From: Opitutia bacterium
GTDB taxonomy: Bacteria > Verrucomicrobiota > Verrucomicrobiia > Opitutales > Seribacteraceae
Reading direction: 5' to 3'
NCBI GenBank assembly: GCA_002716045.1
Contig: PAZC01000060.1
Location: 1-64,000 of the forward strand
DNA length: 64,000 nt
Part shown: in pieces, positions 54,652-64,000 of the stretch
Layout: each line of letters opens with the position of its first letter
Position numbering within the stretch: position 1 is the stretch's first letter
Position numbers and translations under genes: made by a program
The notes under the pieces: model-generated
Told to the model about the DNA's origin: nothing
The model's input: the letters and a program-made list of their open reading frames with translations, nothing else
Database searches by the model: none

Positions 54652-55704
54652 ATGACAATGAAAGCGTTTCGAAGATACGAAAAAGCTCCCAAAGCTGCCC
54701 GCTTGGAAGAAGTCGACAGACCGACTCCAGATGACGATGAAGTACTGTTGAAGGTGAGCCATTGCGGATTATGCGGATCAGACCTACACGCATGGCTGGA
54801 TCATCCCGGCTATGAGTTCGTCCTGCCACAGGTTACCTTTGGCCATGAAGTCTCTGGTGTGATCGAGGACAAGGGTGGCGGAGTAAGTAAATGGAACGTC
54901 GGCGACCATGCGGTCATGATAGCCGTGCAGACCTTTCATGATGAAAATTGTCGGTTTTGCAGGGAAGGTTCGCCCCAACTCTCCCCCAAACGACGTGTAC
55001 AAGGGCTCTCGCTGGATGGCGGAATGGCGGAACATGTCACGATTAATGAACAATTCCTTGTCCCTATCCCAGAGGGCTTGTCCTTAAATTTGGCCGCGTT
55101 GACCGAACCATTGTCCGTGGCAGATCATTGCGTTACAGATCGTTCATCAATTGGCAGGGATAGCAAAGTTATCGTGTCAGGCCCTGGGGTGATCGGAGCC
55201 TTGTGCGGCATCGTAGCTAGGCACAAGGGTGCGAAAGTTCTCATGGTGGGCACTGAGCGGGACGAATCCTCCAGGTTGAGCAGACTCAGGCAAATAGGCT
55301 TTGAAACAGCCATCGTTGGTCCGGACGTATCACCCTTGGATGATCAAGCAAGGGAATTCTTCCAAGGCGAAGAAGCCGATGCCATGGTGGAGGCTTCCGG
55401 TGCAGCGGTTGCCTTGAGTGATGCGTGGAAAAGCGTACGCCCGGATGGAGAAATTACGGCTGTTGCCTTGTATGGACAAAACGTCGACTTCAACGCCACC
55501 CAGTTCGTTCGAAAGCAAATTGACCTCAGGACAACATACGCTTCCTCACCCAGAAACTACCAGCAAGCGATACGTCTTTTGCAGGAAGATGCCGTCGATT
55601 TCGATGCATTGACCACAGTTTATGACTTGCAAGATGCCAGCAAGGCCTTCGTTGATGCAGAGAATCAGGCCGTGCTCAAACCGGTCCTTGCGTGTAGCGA
55701 TTGA
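54652..55704 (+). CDS. Zinc-type medium-chain alcohol/polyol dehydrogenase
   Basis: CGLCGSDLHAWLDHPGYEF...FGHEVSGVIEDKG...GPGVIGALCGIVARHKGAKVLMVG. Confidence 0.87.
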   Translation: MTMKAFRRYEKAPKAARLEEVDRPTPDDDEVLLKVSHCGLCGSDLHAWLDHPGYEFVLPQVTFGHEVSGVIEDKGGGVSKWNVGDHAVMIAVQTFHDENCRFCREGSPQLSPKRRVQGLSLDGGMAEHVTINEQFLVPIPEGLSLNLAALTEPLSVADHCVTDRSSIGRDSKVIVSGPGVIGALCGIVARHKGAKVLMVGTERDESSRLSRLRQIGFETAIVGPDVSPLDDQAREFFQGEEADAMVEASGAAVALSDAWKSVRPDGEITAVALYGQNVDFNATQFVRKQIDLRTTYASSPRNYQQAIRLLQEDAVDFDALTTVYDLQDASKAFVDAENQAVLKPVLACSD

Positions 55705-55761
55705 CTCCTCTCTGGATAGATTCCCCTTGCCTGAGACCCACAAGAAGTAATCAATTCAACA

Positions 55762-56223
55762 ATGGCTTCCCCGAAACCCACCCAAGCAGTTCTATCTTCG
55801 ATTCGCCGCAATACTTGCTATAGTTCAGCCAGAACCATATTGTTGGTCAGTTCCGTGATCCTGGCCTTGCTTGCCTTGGTCACGGGCACCTCGCTTTTTA
55901 GTTTGCTGGACAAGGAAGACCCCATGGCCGTTCTGCTTTCGGCAAGTGTTGTGCTCGGCGGAGGCTTGCTTGCATTTCTGGTGAATTGCCTCGGGAACGT
56001 TTACCTCGATGCTGCGGACGCGCTTCTGCAAATTGCCAAGTTCGAGGAACGAGGCAACCGCAGCAGAAACGAAGCCTTGGAACTGGCTCGCAAAGCGGTT
56101 GAAGACGATGAAGACGAAGAAGTCGCGCCACAGGAAAAGAACGAGCCAGAACGGAAGCCCGCGTCCCCAACTGAGGCGAAAGAAGACGAGTCGGCAGACG
56201 AGACCGATGAGGAAGATGATTAA
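55762..56223 (+). CDS. Hypothetical membrane protein with acidic tail
   Basis: Two hydrophobic segments, then an E/D-rich C-terminus ending DESADETDEEDD. Confidence 0.55.
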   Translation: MASPKPTQAVLSSIRRNTCYSSARTILLVSSVILALLALVTGTSLFSLLDKEDPMAVLLSASVVLGGGLLAFLVNCLGNVYLDAADALLQIAKFEERGNRSRNEALELARKAVEDDEDEEVAPQEKNEPERKPASPTEAKEDESADETDEEDD

Positions 56224-56230
56224 AGATACT

Positions 56231-57217
56231 TCAGTCCAGATCTGACGGGAGCAATTCTCCGCGCTTGACTGCCTCAAGGTAGTGCTGCAGTGATTCGCGC
56301 AAACCATCTTCAAGTTCAGTTAACGGCATTTGGGGAAAAGCCGCTTCCGCTGTATCTGAACTGAGATCATAAACGAATGGTGTTTTCTCGGCATCGGGCG
56401 AGATGTTCACCTTGAACCGATCCCCCACCCCGCAACTTTCTGCCGCCTCCCGAAGCAAGTCGAGGAATTGTTCAACTGTTCGTGTTTCACCTCTCAGATT
56501 GAAAGCCTCATACCCAGTGAAAGGATGCAACGCGGCGCAACCGAATCCTGCCCCTATGTCACCTACGAAATGATAATGCTCGCTTCCCGCATACGGGATC
56601 ACAAAGGGTTCGCCTAAAGCGACTGACTTGATCGCACGCGTGCCGGCTGCCGTATAACCACGGTCTCGGCCAGGACCATAGGTGGTCGCAAGGCGCAAAG
56701 AGACAGTGGGGATGCCCGTTTCCTGAGCGAAAGCCCGAGCAATGCCCTCGCCTGCAATCTTCCAATAACCATATAGGCTGTGAGGAAGATAGGCGTCATC
56801 GGGCTGGACGCCATCAACGCCATACATCGACCGGGGGCCGAACACACCTCCCGAGCTAGCGAAGACAACACGCTCCAAGCCGTTGGTCAATGAGGCGCAC
56901 GCCTTGAATAGATTGATTGTTCCAGCCAAATTGACCTCCAACCCAAGAATTGGATGATCACGGCAATCAGGGGTCTGCAAGGCAGCCAAATGAATGACAT
57001 GGGTTGGGTGGAGCTTATCGAAAATTCCTTGCAGGGCATTAGCATCGGTGACGTCACACTTCATGTTGCAAAGACGTCTATCTTGGAGCGAGCCTGCATC
57101 ACTTCGCGTAAGGCCAATGACCTCATCAGCACCGTTCTCCAGAAGCCAATTTACTGTAGCCGACCCGATGCAACCACTCGAGCCAGTAACCAAAACTCGT
57201 TTTAGCCCATTCGCCAT
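56231..57217 (-). CDS. NAD-dependent epimerase/dehydratase (extended SDR)
   Basis: VLVTGSSGCIGSATVNWLLENGA, YGYWK active-site motif. Confidence 0.9.
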   Translation of the reverse strand: MANGLKRVLVTGSSGCIGSATVNWLLENGADEVIGLTRSDAGSLQDRRLCNMKCDVTDANALQGIFDKLHPTHVIHLAALQTPDCRDHPILGLEVNLAGTINLFKACASLTNGLERVVFASSGGVFGPRSMYGVDGVQPDDAYLPHSLYGYWKIAGEGIARAFAQETGIPTVSLRLATTYGPGRDRGYTAAGTRAIKSVALGEPFVIPYAGSEHYHFVGDIGAGFGCAALHPFTGYEAFNLRGETRTVEQFLDLLREAAESCGVGDRFKVNISPDAEKTPFVYDLSSDTAEAAFPQMPLTELEDGLRESLQHYLEAVKRGELLPSDLD

Positions 57218-57237
57218 TTCACCCCTTGGTTTTCACG

Positions 57238-57264
57238 AAAAAGCCCCTTCTGAAACAAGGGGCT
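57238..57264 (-). terminator. Rho-independent terminator downstream of the TIM-barrel gene
   Basis: Perfect 8-bp stem agcccctt-ctgaaac-aaggggct; minus strand continues into a T-tract. Confidence 0.85.
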
Positions 57265-57287
57265 CCTTCAATTAAATCGCTCTTGCC

Positions 57288-58319
57288 TTAGCTCCATCCA
57301 TGGGCATCGCTAACATCGATCATGGCCTTCAGGATGACGTTCCAAGTATCGGGATTTTCCAAGGTGGCGTTAGGGAACATGCAGCCATCCCAGCAGATGT
57401 GCTCGATGCCACGCGAGGTCGCATCCTTTAGCCAGTAGCCGGAGCATTTCACGATGTCCAGTTTCCCGTTGGGATCGTCGGCCGGACAATGCTTGCCCGT
57501 CTTGTCATGACTGCCTGCGCCATGTACTTGGCCATCGTTCTGCGCTACGTGGAAGTCGATTGTCCAAGGACGCAACTTGTCGGTCATCGTCTCATAGGCT
57601 GCATAAAACTCTTCTTCGGAGTAACCTTCCTGAAGAAGCGCATGCTCAGGGGCATTGTAGCCGAGAGTGTAGAGATAGGTGTGAGCGAGATCAGCCTGAA
57701 AGCCCAATGTTTCAGGCATGCCGACTTCTTCAAGCAGGTCCAACATGTCTTTCCAACTATGCATGCCGGCCCAACATATCTCACCTTCAGCTGCAAGCCG
57801 CTCGCCGTGTCCTTCGGCTATCTGGGCTGCCTCCCTGAAGGTCTTGGCAATTTTCGCGGTATTGGCAGCTTTGTCCTCGCGCCACTTCTCAACGCCAAAT
57901 TCTGCTGAATCTATGCGAATGACCCCCCGCTTGCGGACGCCGTGATCATTGAAAACACCTGCAATGCGACAGGCCATCTTCACGGCATCCAGGAATTTCC
58001 CAGTGGCCTCATCATCTCCCATGGCAGAGTCACCGACCGTACCAGGCCAAACCGGGGCAACCAGAGACCCGACGTCAAAACCTTTACTTTCGATGAGATC
58101 GGCGATGACCTTCAGTTCGTCATCGGAGGCCTCAGGGTTGGTATGAGGGAGAAAAAGAAAGTAATCAATGCCATCGAACTTGCGTCCGTCAACCTCGGCG
58201 GCAGCTGATAAATCTAGCATGCGCTCGAGGCTGATCGGAGGCTCTTGCCCCTCTTCGTCTCCTTTGCCCACGAGCCCGGGCCACATGGCATTATGTAATT
58301 TTGGTGATGGGTTGCTCAT
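57288..58319 (-). CDS. Sugar phosphate isomerase/epimerase-like TIM-barrel protein
   Basis: Xylose-isomerase-like TIM barrel features ([42 protein letters not shown]). Confidence 0.78.
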   Translation of the reverse strand: MSNPSPKLHNAMWPGLVGKGDEEGQEPPISLERMLDLSAAAEVDGRKFDGIDYFLFLPHTNPEASDDELKVIADLIESKGFDVGSLVAPVWPGTVGDSAMGDDEATGKFLDAVKMACRIAGVFNDHGVRKRGVIRIDSAEFGVEKWREDKAANTAKIAKTFREAAQIAEGHGERLAAEGEICWAGMHSWKDMLDLLEEVGMPETLGFQADLAHTYLYTLGYNAPEHALLQEGYSEEEFYAAYETMTDKLRPWTIDFHVAQNDGQVHGAGSHDKTGKHCPADDPNGKLDIVKCSGYWLKDATSRGIEHICWDGCMFPNATLENPDTWNVILKAMIDVSDAHGWS

Positions 58320-58486
58320 CTTTGCTTAGTCCTTTCGGTCAGGGTTCGGAAAATTTTACGGGGTAACATGTGCGCCTAAAAAGGATGCTTCGGGCAAGAA
58401 AAAAAACTTCTTGTCGCTTGCCTTGTGGAGTCAAGGAACTAATGTTTTCTGAAAACTTACACTATTATTAATCGTAGCTTAAAACC

Positions 58487-59182
58487 ATGAAAATCATCAT
58501 CACGACCTTTCTGGCTCTTTCCATAGCCTGCCTTCTTCAAGCTCGCACCTGGACAAGCACTGCAGGAACTACAGTGGAAGGAGAGTTGACCAATTTCGCC
58601 AATAGCACTGCATTCATCATGACCTCGGATGGCCGTCAGCTTCCAGTCCAACTTCAATTGCTTAGCCCCGCAGACCAAGAGTACATCAAGGAATGGTACG
58701 TGGCCAAAAAGGAAGGCAGAACCTTACCGCAATCCGGAGGAGGAGGAGGAAAACTGAGCGAAGGCTTGGCTGAGATACTTCCTGAAAAGCTGCTGGACTC
58801 CAAAGGCGAAGAAGTTTCGCGTAACGAACTAGCCGGCAAGACCGTGGGTTTCTACTTTTCGGCTCACTGGTGCCCTCCTTGCCGAGCTTTCACTCCACGG
58901 TTGGTTGATTTTCGTGACACCAACAAAAAGGATTTCGAGGTTGTTTTCGTTAGCTCGGACAGAAATCCCGCCGCTCAAATGGGATATATGAAAGAAGCAA
59001 AGATGAAATGGCTCACTATGAAACATCGCTCGAAGGAAGCCAATGCGCTTGCCAAGAAATATGGAGTGAGTGGCATACCCGCTCTAATCATCGTCTCACC
59101 GGATGGCGAGACCATCACCAAGAATGGTCGCGGCGACGTTTCATCCAACCCGAAGGGTGCTCTCGCCTCTTGGCAAAAGTAA
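58487..59182 (+). CDS. SHD1-domain plus thioredoxin/nucleoredoxin-like protein
   Basis: RTWTSTAGTTVEGELTNF...SPADQEYIKEW (SHD1-like), then YFSAHWCPPCRAFTPRLVDF (WCPPC). Confidence 0.85.
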   Translation: MKIIITTFLALSIACLLQARTWTSTAGTTVEGELTNFANSTAFIMTSDGRQLPVQLQLLSPADQEYIKEWYVAKKEGRTLPQSGGGGGKLSEGLAEILPEKLLDSKGEEVSRNELAGKTVGFYFSAHWCPPCRAFTPRLVDFRDTNKKDFEVVFVSSDRNPAAQMGYMKEAKMKWLTMKHRSKEANALAKKYGVSGIPALIIVSPDGETITKNGRGDVSSNPKGALASWQK

Positions 59183-59226
59183 AAGCACTCAGAATAGTCA
59201 GGGGAAGGTCCTGACCTCAAAAAGGC

Positions 59227-60387
59227 TTAACGTATCTCGATCTCGAGGCGGCGACCACGGTCAATTTCACCGCCGTTCCTGCTATCCCCGTAGATGAAGT
59301 GGTAATCTTGAAAAGGAAATACTCCGGTATAATGGGCCAACCTGAAACGCAGGTCTCGGAAGCTTCTGGAGGCCAAGGTCACCTTGCGTTTGCCAAACAG
59401 TTTGCCGTGTAATTCGGCTTGCTGTATTTCTCTGGGATAAATGCCTTTCTTCTGGAGATCCGCCCATTTCTCCAAGTAAGGCAAATCAACGGCTTGCCGC
59501 GCATTGGCGGGAATAGCCGAAATCGTGGTGTCATCAACAATGGGAGTCCAGTCAGGCGCTTTCCACTCGTCCTTAATTTCGAAGAAAGATGGGACAGTCA
59601 CGCTCAAAGCCATTACACTGGGATGATCAATTTGCCTTGGGTCCAGGGGCTCTCCTGTCACGGAAAGTTGGTTCGATGATAATTCAAATCCCATTTTCAG
59701 CTTCACTCCATCGCCATGATCGGCGATCAACTCGAGGCGGCGAAAACCCGAAGCTGAAGGCGGAGCTGAAGGGGTCTCGAAGGACTTCACTTTTCGAAGC
59801 TTGTAGTGGCGCTCCGCATAATCACGATAGTAAGCATGCGGCCAACCGAGCTTCGGGTCCTGCTTTGTATAATATCCCATGCGAAAGGAAACACGCAGCG
59901 GTTTTCCTATCACCTTGCCATCTGAATCCTTAAGAAAGATAAATACGCGCCCGCTGCCATGTACCGCGATGTCGAAGTTTCTGTTTTCGGCAACGGCATA
60001 GTAGCGAGCCCATTCTCCTTCGCCAATAGTTGGCAAGAGGATCTTTCCGCCAACGTTTTGTACAGCGTTATCAGGTTTGACATCAACGGGGGGCTTGGCG
60101 GGATTTCCAGGATCAGGCTTAACAAAGGGATTATTGCCATTAGGCGCAGGTGGGGGCTCTTCGCCGCCCAATTTCTTCGCCAAGGCTTGTGATTCAGGGG
60201 TTAACTTGGCCAACGGATAGGCGAATATTCGCCCGCCCATATTGATCGTTACAGTTTTGTCATCACTCTTGATATAACGGGCTTTGATGGTCTGGCCATC
60301 TACGTTGGTCCAATCGTAAATCGTATTATCCGCGTAAGAGTAAGCGGCGAAAAGCAAAGAGAGAAGAAAGGATTGCAGGAATTTCAT
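59227..60387 (-). CDS. SHD1-domain containing secreted protein of unknown function
   Basis: Signal peptide, YDWTNVDGQTIKARYIKSDDKTVTINMGGRIFAYPLAKLTPESQALAKKL. Confidence 0.75.
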   Translation of the reverse strand: MKFLQSFLLSLLFAAYSYADNTIYDWTNVDGQTIKARYIKSDDKTVTINMGGRIFAYPLAKLTPESQALAKKLGGEEPPPAPNGNNPFVKPDPGNPAKPPVDVKPDNAVQNVGGKILLPTIGEGEWARYYAVAENRNFDIAVHGSGRVFIFLKDSDGKVIGKPLRVSFRMGYYTKQDPKLGWPHAYYRDYAERHYKLRKVKSFETPSAPPSASGFRRLELIADHGDGVKLKMGFELSSNQLSVTGEPLDPRQIDHPSVMALSVTVPSFFEIKDEWKAPDWTPIVDDTTISAIPANARQAVDLPYLEKWADLQKKGIYPREIQQAELHGKLFGKRKVTLASRSFRDLRFRLAHYTGVFPFQDYHFIYGDSRNGGEIDRGRRLEIEIR

Positions 60388-60428
60388 GGCTTTATCTAAT
60401 TAAATATTCTGGGGGAAAGATCTTAATT

Positions 60429-61499
60429 TCAAGCCTGCGCTTCAGGGTAGCTGCCCAGGCATTTCACAAAGGGGCAAGTGTATTCCAACTCCTTCAAGGC
60501 CTCGCTAACCAAAGAGTCCTCACAGTGCCCCATGACATCTACGAAGAAATAGTAGTCCCATGCTTTCCGGCGGCTGGGGCGAGACTCTATTTTGCTCAGA
60601 TTCAGCTCCCGCTTGCTGAAAGGAGCCAGCGCTTCCTGCAAGGCTCCGGTTCGGTCGTTAACGGACAAGACCACACTCGTCTTGTAATTAACTTTCTCTC
60701 GGCGGGCTGGAGCTTTGGCTCCGATCACCAAAAATCGGGTAACGTTTTCCTTCTTGTCCTGTATTGCCTCGACCGCCACAGGCAAGCCTCTCATCTCGGC
60801 AGCCAAATTACTGGCAATCGCTGCCGCGTTGTCCTCCTCTTTGGCCCGATCAACCGCCGAGGAAGTACTTGCCACGGAAATGAGTTGAGCGTCAGGCAGA
60901 TTTCGACGCAACCATTCACGGCATTGCCCCAAGGCTTGGTTTTTGGAGAGAACGGTTTCAATCTCATTCAAATCGTGCCGTGAAATCAGGCAGTGAGAAA
61001 TATTCAGGTAAACTTGAGCAATAACCGTCAGGTCGGTTTCAACTAGCATGTCGAGGGAACGAAACACTGCCCCTTCGGTTGAGTTTTCAATCGGCACGAC
61101 ACCATAGTCACAATCGCCTCGCTCGACTTCTTCGAATACCTCGCATATGGTTTTGAGGGGCTTGTAGTCCAAACTATTCCCGAAATTTTTTATTGCAGCC
61201 TGATGCGTATAAGTCGCCTCAGGTCCGAGATAACCTATTATGAGTTTTTTTTCCAAGGCGATCGAGGCAGAAATAATCTCACGATAAATAGCTCTTAGCG
61301 AACTGTCTCCCAAAGGGCCTTCACCATGCTCGCACAGCTTGGTTAAAACCTCCTCTTCGCGAGCAGGGACATAGAGCGGTTCATCCTGTTCGTTCTTTAA
61401 TTTTCCGATCTCAGCAGCCAAGCGAACACGCTCGTGGAGGCGGTCGACAATCTCTCGATCCACCTCGTCAATCTTTCCTCGAAGATGCTCCATATCCAT
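60429..61499 (-). CDS. pheA: Bifunctional chorismate mutase / prephenate dehydratase
   Basis: LRGKIDEVDREIVDRLHERVRLAAEIGKLK; IGYLGPEATYTHQAA; GVVPIENSTEG; ESRPSRRKAWDYYFFVDVMGH. Confidence 0.95.
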   Translation of the reverse strand: MDMEHLRGKIDEVDREIVDRLHERVRLAAEIGKLKNEQDEPLYVPAREEEVLTKLCEHGEGPLGDSSLRAIYREIISASIALEKKLIIGYLGPEATYTHQAAIKNFGNSLDYKPLKTICEVFEEVERGDCDYGVVPIENSTEGAVFRSLDMLVETDLTVIAQVYLNISHCLISRHDLNEIETVLSKNQALGQCREWLRRNLPDAQLISVASTSSAVDRAKEEDNAAAIASNLAAEMRGLPVAVEAIQDKKENVTRFLVIGAKAPARREKVNYKTSVVLSVNDRTGALQEALAPFSKRELNLSKIESRPSRRKAWDYYFFVDVMGHCEDSLVSEALKELEYTCPFVKCLGSYPEAQA

Positions 61500-61585
61500 G
61501 GCTAAATCGAAAAACAGGGTTGCACCTCAGCTCAGTTAAAGCTTTTTGAGGCTCTTTTGGAAAGCATTCAACCATAGATATAAGG

Positions 61586-63292
61586 ATGCCAGAAGCAATG
61601 AAAACTTCGGACTCTCGCCCTTTCTCGTCCATCATAGTGGACGGCAGTGACCGTGCACCCAATCGTTCCATGCTCCGTGCAGTCGGATTCGAGGATGAAG
61701 ATTTTGAAAAACCACAAGTAGCGGTCTGCTCCGCCTGGAGCATGGTCACGCCCTGCAACGCGCATTTGGACGAACTAGGGAAAATGGCTGTTGCCGGCGT
61801 CGACGCAGCGGGAGGCAAAGCGATCCCCTTTGGCACCATTACAGTCTCAGATGGAATAAGCATGGGGACTCAGGGCATGAGGTATTCTTTGGTTTCCCGT
61901 GAAGTGATAGCGGATTCCATCGAGACAGTTGTGGGAGCGGAAGGCATGGATGGACTGGTCGTCATTGGCGGATGCGACAAGAACATGCCAGCCAGTTTAA
62001 TGGCGCTGGCCCGCCTCAATCGCCCTGGAATATTTGTCTACGGCGGCACCATATTACCAGGTATTCACAAGGAGAAACCTGTCGATATCGTATCAGTTTT
62101 CGAGGCCGTCGGACAATATGCTGGAGGAAAGATCGACGAGCAGGAACTCAAGGACATAGAATCTTGCGCAATCCCCGGGCACGGGTCCTGCGGAGGAATG
62201 TATACGGCCAACACTATGTCCTCCGCAATCGAGGCACTCGGGATGAGCTTGCCCGACAGTTCTGCTCAACTTGCTGTCTCAGACGAAAAGAGACTTGATT
62301 CCGAAGCGGCTGGGGCAGCTGTTGTGAAGCTCATGGAGAGCAACCTGAAACCTCGAGACATCATGACAAGGGAGGCCTTCGAGAATGCCATCACAGTGGT
62401 AATCACTTTGGGCGGCTCCACGAATGCAGTGCTTCATCTACTTGCCATGGCCCACGCCGCCAACGTGCCACTTGAACTCGATGACTTCACGGAAATCGGG
62501 AAACGTGTACCGCTTCTTTGCGATCTCAAGCCTAGCGGCAAATACAACATGTCTCATTTCGTTCGAATTGGCGGACTAAGCCCTCTTCTCAAGACCTTGC
62601 TTGACGAAGGCCTCCTGCACGGCGACTGCCTGACTGTGACGGGCAAGACAGTACGGGAAAACGTAACTGGCTCAACCCCTTATGCCCCCTACCCCGATGG
62701 TCAAGATCTCGTTCGCCCCTTCAATGATCCGATCAAGGCGGACAGCCACCTGCGCATTCTCTATGGCAACTTGGCCAAGGATGGAGCTGTGGCCAAAATA
62801 ACAGGCAAGGAAGGTCTCCGGTTCAGTGGCAAAGCCATTGTATTTGAATCAGAGGAGGATTCCCTTCAGGGCATACTCAAGGGTGAAGTCCAGGCTGGCC
62901 ATGTCGTAGTTATTCGCAATGAAGGCCCCGTGGGAGGCCCAGGCATGAGGGAGATGCTCTCGCCCACAGGTGCAATCATGGGCAAAGGCTTGGGAGAAGA
63001 GGTGGCATTAATAACAGACGGGAGATTCTCTGGTGGAAGTCATGGTTTCGTGGTAGGACACGTGACGCCTGAGGCAGCAGTTGGAGGTCCCATCGGCATA
63101 ATCCGCAATGGCGATCCAATCACCATAGATGCTGAAAAGAATGAGTTGAATCTGGAGCTTGACGAACAAGAACTTGAAGCTCGCTTCAGGGCATGGTCTC
63201 CACCGGAGCCAAAGGAAACTCGTGGCGTCCTCGCCAAATACGCCAAGCTAGTCACTTCCGCTTCCTTGGGCGCCGTAACAGATGACTTTTGA
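61586..63292 (+). CDS. ilvD: Dihydroxy-acid dehydratase
   Basis: [80 protein letters not shown]. Confidence 0.95.
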   Translation: MPEAMKTSDSRPFSSIIVDGSDRAPNRSMLRAVGFEDEDFEKPQVAVCSAWSMVTPCNAHLDELGKMAVAGVDAAGGKAIPFGTITVSDGISMGTQGMRYSLVSREVIADSIETVVGAEGMDGLVVIGGCDKNMPASLMALARLNRPGIFVYGGTILPGIHKEKPVDIVSVFEAVGQYAGGKIDEQELKDIESCAIPGHGSCGGMYTANTMSSAIEALGMSLPDSSAQLAVSDEKRLDSEAAGAAVVKLMESNLKPRDIMTREAFENAITVVITLGGSTNAVLHLLAMAHAANVPLELDDFTEIGKRVPLLCDLKPSGKYNMSHFVRIGGLSPLLKTLLDEGLLHGDCLTVTGKTVRENVTGSTPYAPYPDGQDLVRPFNDPIKADSHLRILYGNLAKDGAVAKITGKEGLRFSGKAIVFESEEDSLQGILKGEVQAGHVVVIRNEGPVGGPGMREMLSPTGAIMGKGLGEEVALITDGRFSGGSHGFVVGHVTPEAAVGGPIGIIRNGDPITIDAEKNELNLELDEQELEARFRAWSPPEPKETRGVLAKYAKLVTSASLGAVTDDF

Positions 63293-63298
63293 ATTCCA

Positions 63299-64000
63299 AT
63301 GAAGACAAACCATTATCTCACCTCTCCAGAAATCAAGTTTTCGGCCGACTTCTCATATGTCGACTTCCCTGAGGGGTTCCTCGAATCGATGCAAGACAAG
63401 GTTAGTAATGCCATCGCTGCCATGGAGGCACTTGAAAATGGTGCCATTGCAAACCCAGACGAAGGACGGATGGTTGGTCATTATTGGCTACGAGCGCCCG
63501 AGTTGGCTCCTGACGATAAACTGACGGAGGAGATCGTTGCCGTTCAGTCAAGGGTTATGGATCTAGCCGACAAAGTTCATCGAGGTGAACTGCAGGCTCC
63601 CGCAGGCCCTTTCACCGACCTGCTCGTAATAGGAATAGGCGGTTCGGCTCTTGGACCACAATTTGTTAGTCGTGCACTTGGTCATCCGAATCATGACAAA
63701 CTATCAAGCCATTTCTTTGATAACACTGACCCTGATGGCATAGACCTCACGCTTGCTCATCTTGGGAATCGACTGAAAACAACTCTGGCGATTGTTATCT
63801 CTAAGTCCGGCGGCACACCTGAAACGCGCAATGGCATGATGGAGGCCGAAGCAGCTTTTGCCAAACAAGGCCTCGATTTCGCCAAGCAGGCAATCGCCAT
63901 CACGGGAGATGGCAGCAAACTACATGCCCATGCGACCTCATGCGGTTGGCTCGACTTTCTCCCCATGTGGGATTGGATCGGAGGCCGTACCAGTGAAACC
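63299..64000 (+). CDS. pgi: Glucose-6-phosphate isomerase, truncated by the window edge
   Basis: Own translation from ATG 63299: MKTNHYLTSPEIKFSADF...LLVIGIGGSALGPQFV...VISKSGGTPETRNGMMEAE; absent from the supplied track because it runs off the end. Confidence 0.88.
   Translation, partial: MKTNHYLTSPEIKFSADFSYVDFPEGFLESMQDKVSNAIAAMEALENGAIANPDEGRMVGHYWLRAPELAPDDKLTEEIVAVQSRVMDLADKVHRGELQAPAGPFTDLLVIGIGGSALGPQFVSRALGHPNHDKLSSHFFDNTDPDGIDLTLAHLGNRLKTTLAIVISKSGGTPETRNGMMEAEAAFAKQGLDFAKQAIAITGDGSKLHAHATSCGWLDFLPMWDWIGGRTSET

Noticed and set aside
1-64000. CRISPR array, transposase, integrase or prophage
   Set aside because: No regularly spaced repeats, transposase-like ORFs or phage modules were recognised. 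The phage-like GSGY motifs lie inside flagellar genes.

Overview
This window looks like chromosomal DNA from a Verrucomicrobiota-like bacterium, possibly Opitutae or a relative. That placement is inferred from gene content and style and was not tested. Left edge: a tRNA-Gly(CCC) and housekeeping genes (Cdd1-like HhH protein, LON-domain protein, CNT nucleoside transporter, SDR, dapL, ABC-2 exporter). Centre (about 6.9-40.2 kb): one very large, almost gapless, minus-strand flagellar locus. It splits into two apparent operons, flgB->(fliA, motA, motB, 81-aa ORF) and flgF->(flgL, fliW, csrA). Each is preceded by a -24/-12 (sigma54-type) promoter match, and the predicted +1 falls within 1-3 nt of the start codon. 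A histidine kinase gene diverges from the flgB promoter region. Right third: HAD-like, EF-hand, ketoacyl synthase/nitroreductase and Usp/NhaD-type genes, then a likely non-phosphorylating L-fucose catabolic cluster (UxaA-family dehydratase, SDR, FAH hydrolase, L-fucose-dehydrogenase-like SDR, LhgO-like oxidase, Ldh, Zn-ADH), SHD1-domain proteins, pheA, ilvD and a truncated pgi. The most unusual observations are: (1) giant FlgL (930 aa) and FlgK (1022 aa) carrying homologous, colinear inserts with CBM5/12-like 'YxxGDxVxYxxxYYxA' motifs and phage-structural-protein-like 'GSGY' motifs; (2) the paired, apparently leaderless sigma54 promoters; (3) a divergent FlhF with a small membrane protein in the usual FlhG position; (4) a fucose pathway with a UxaA-type dehydratase and two candidate lactate-oxidising enzymes. 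No homology search or structure prediction was run. All family calls are from motif recognition in the supplied translations.
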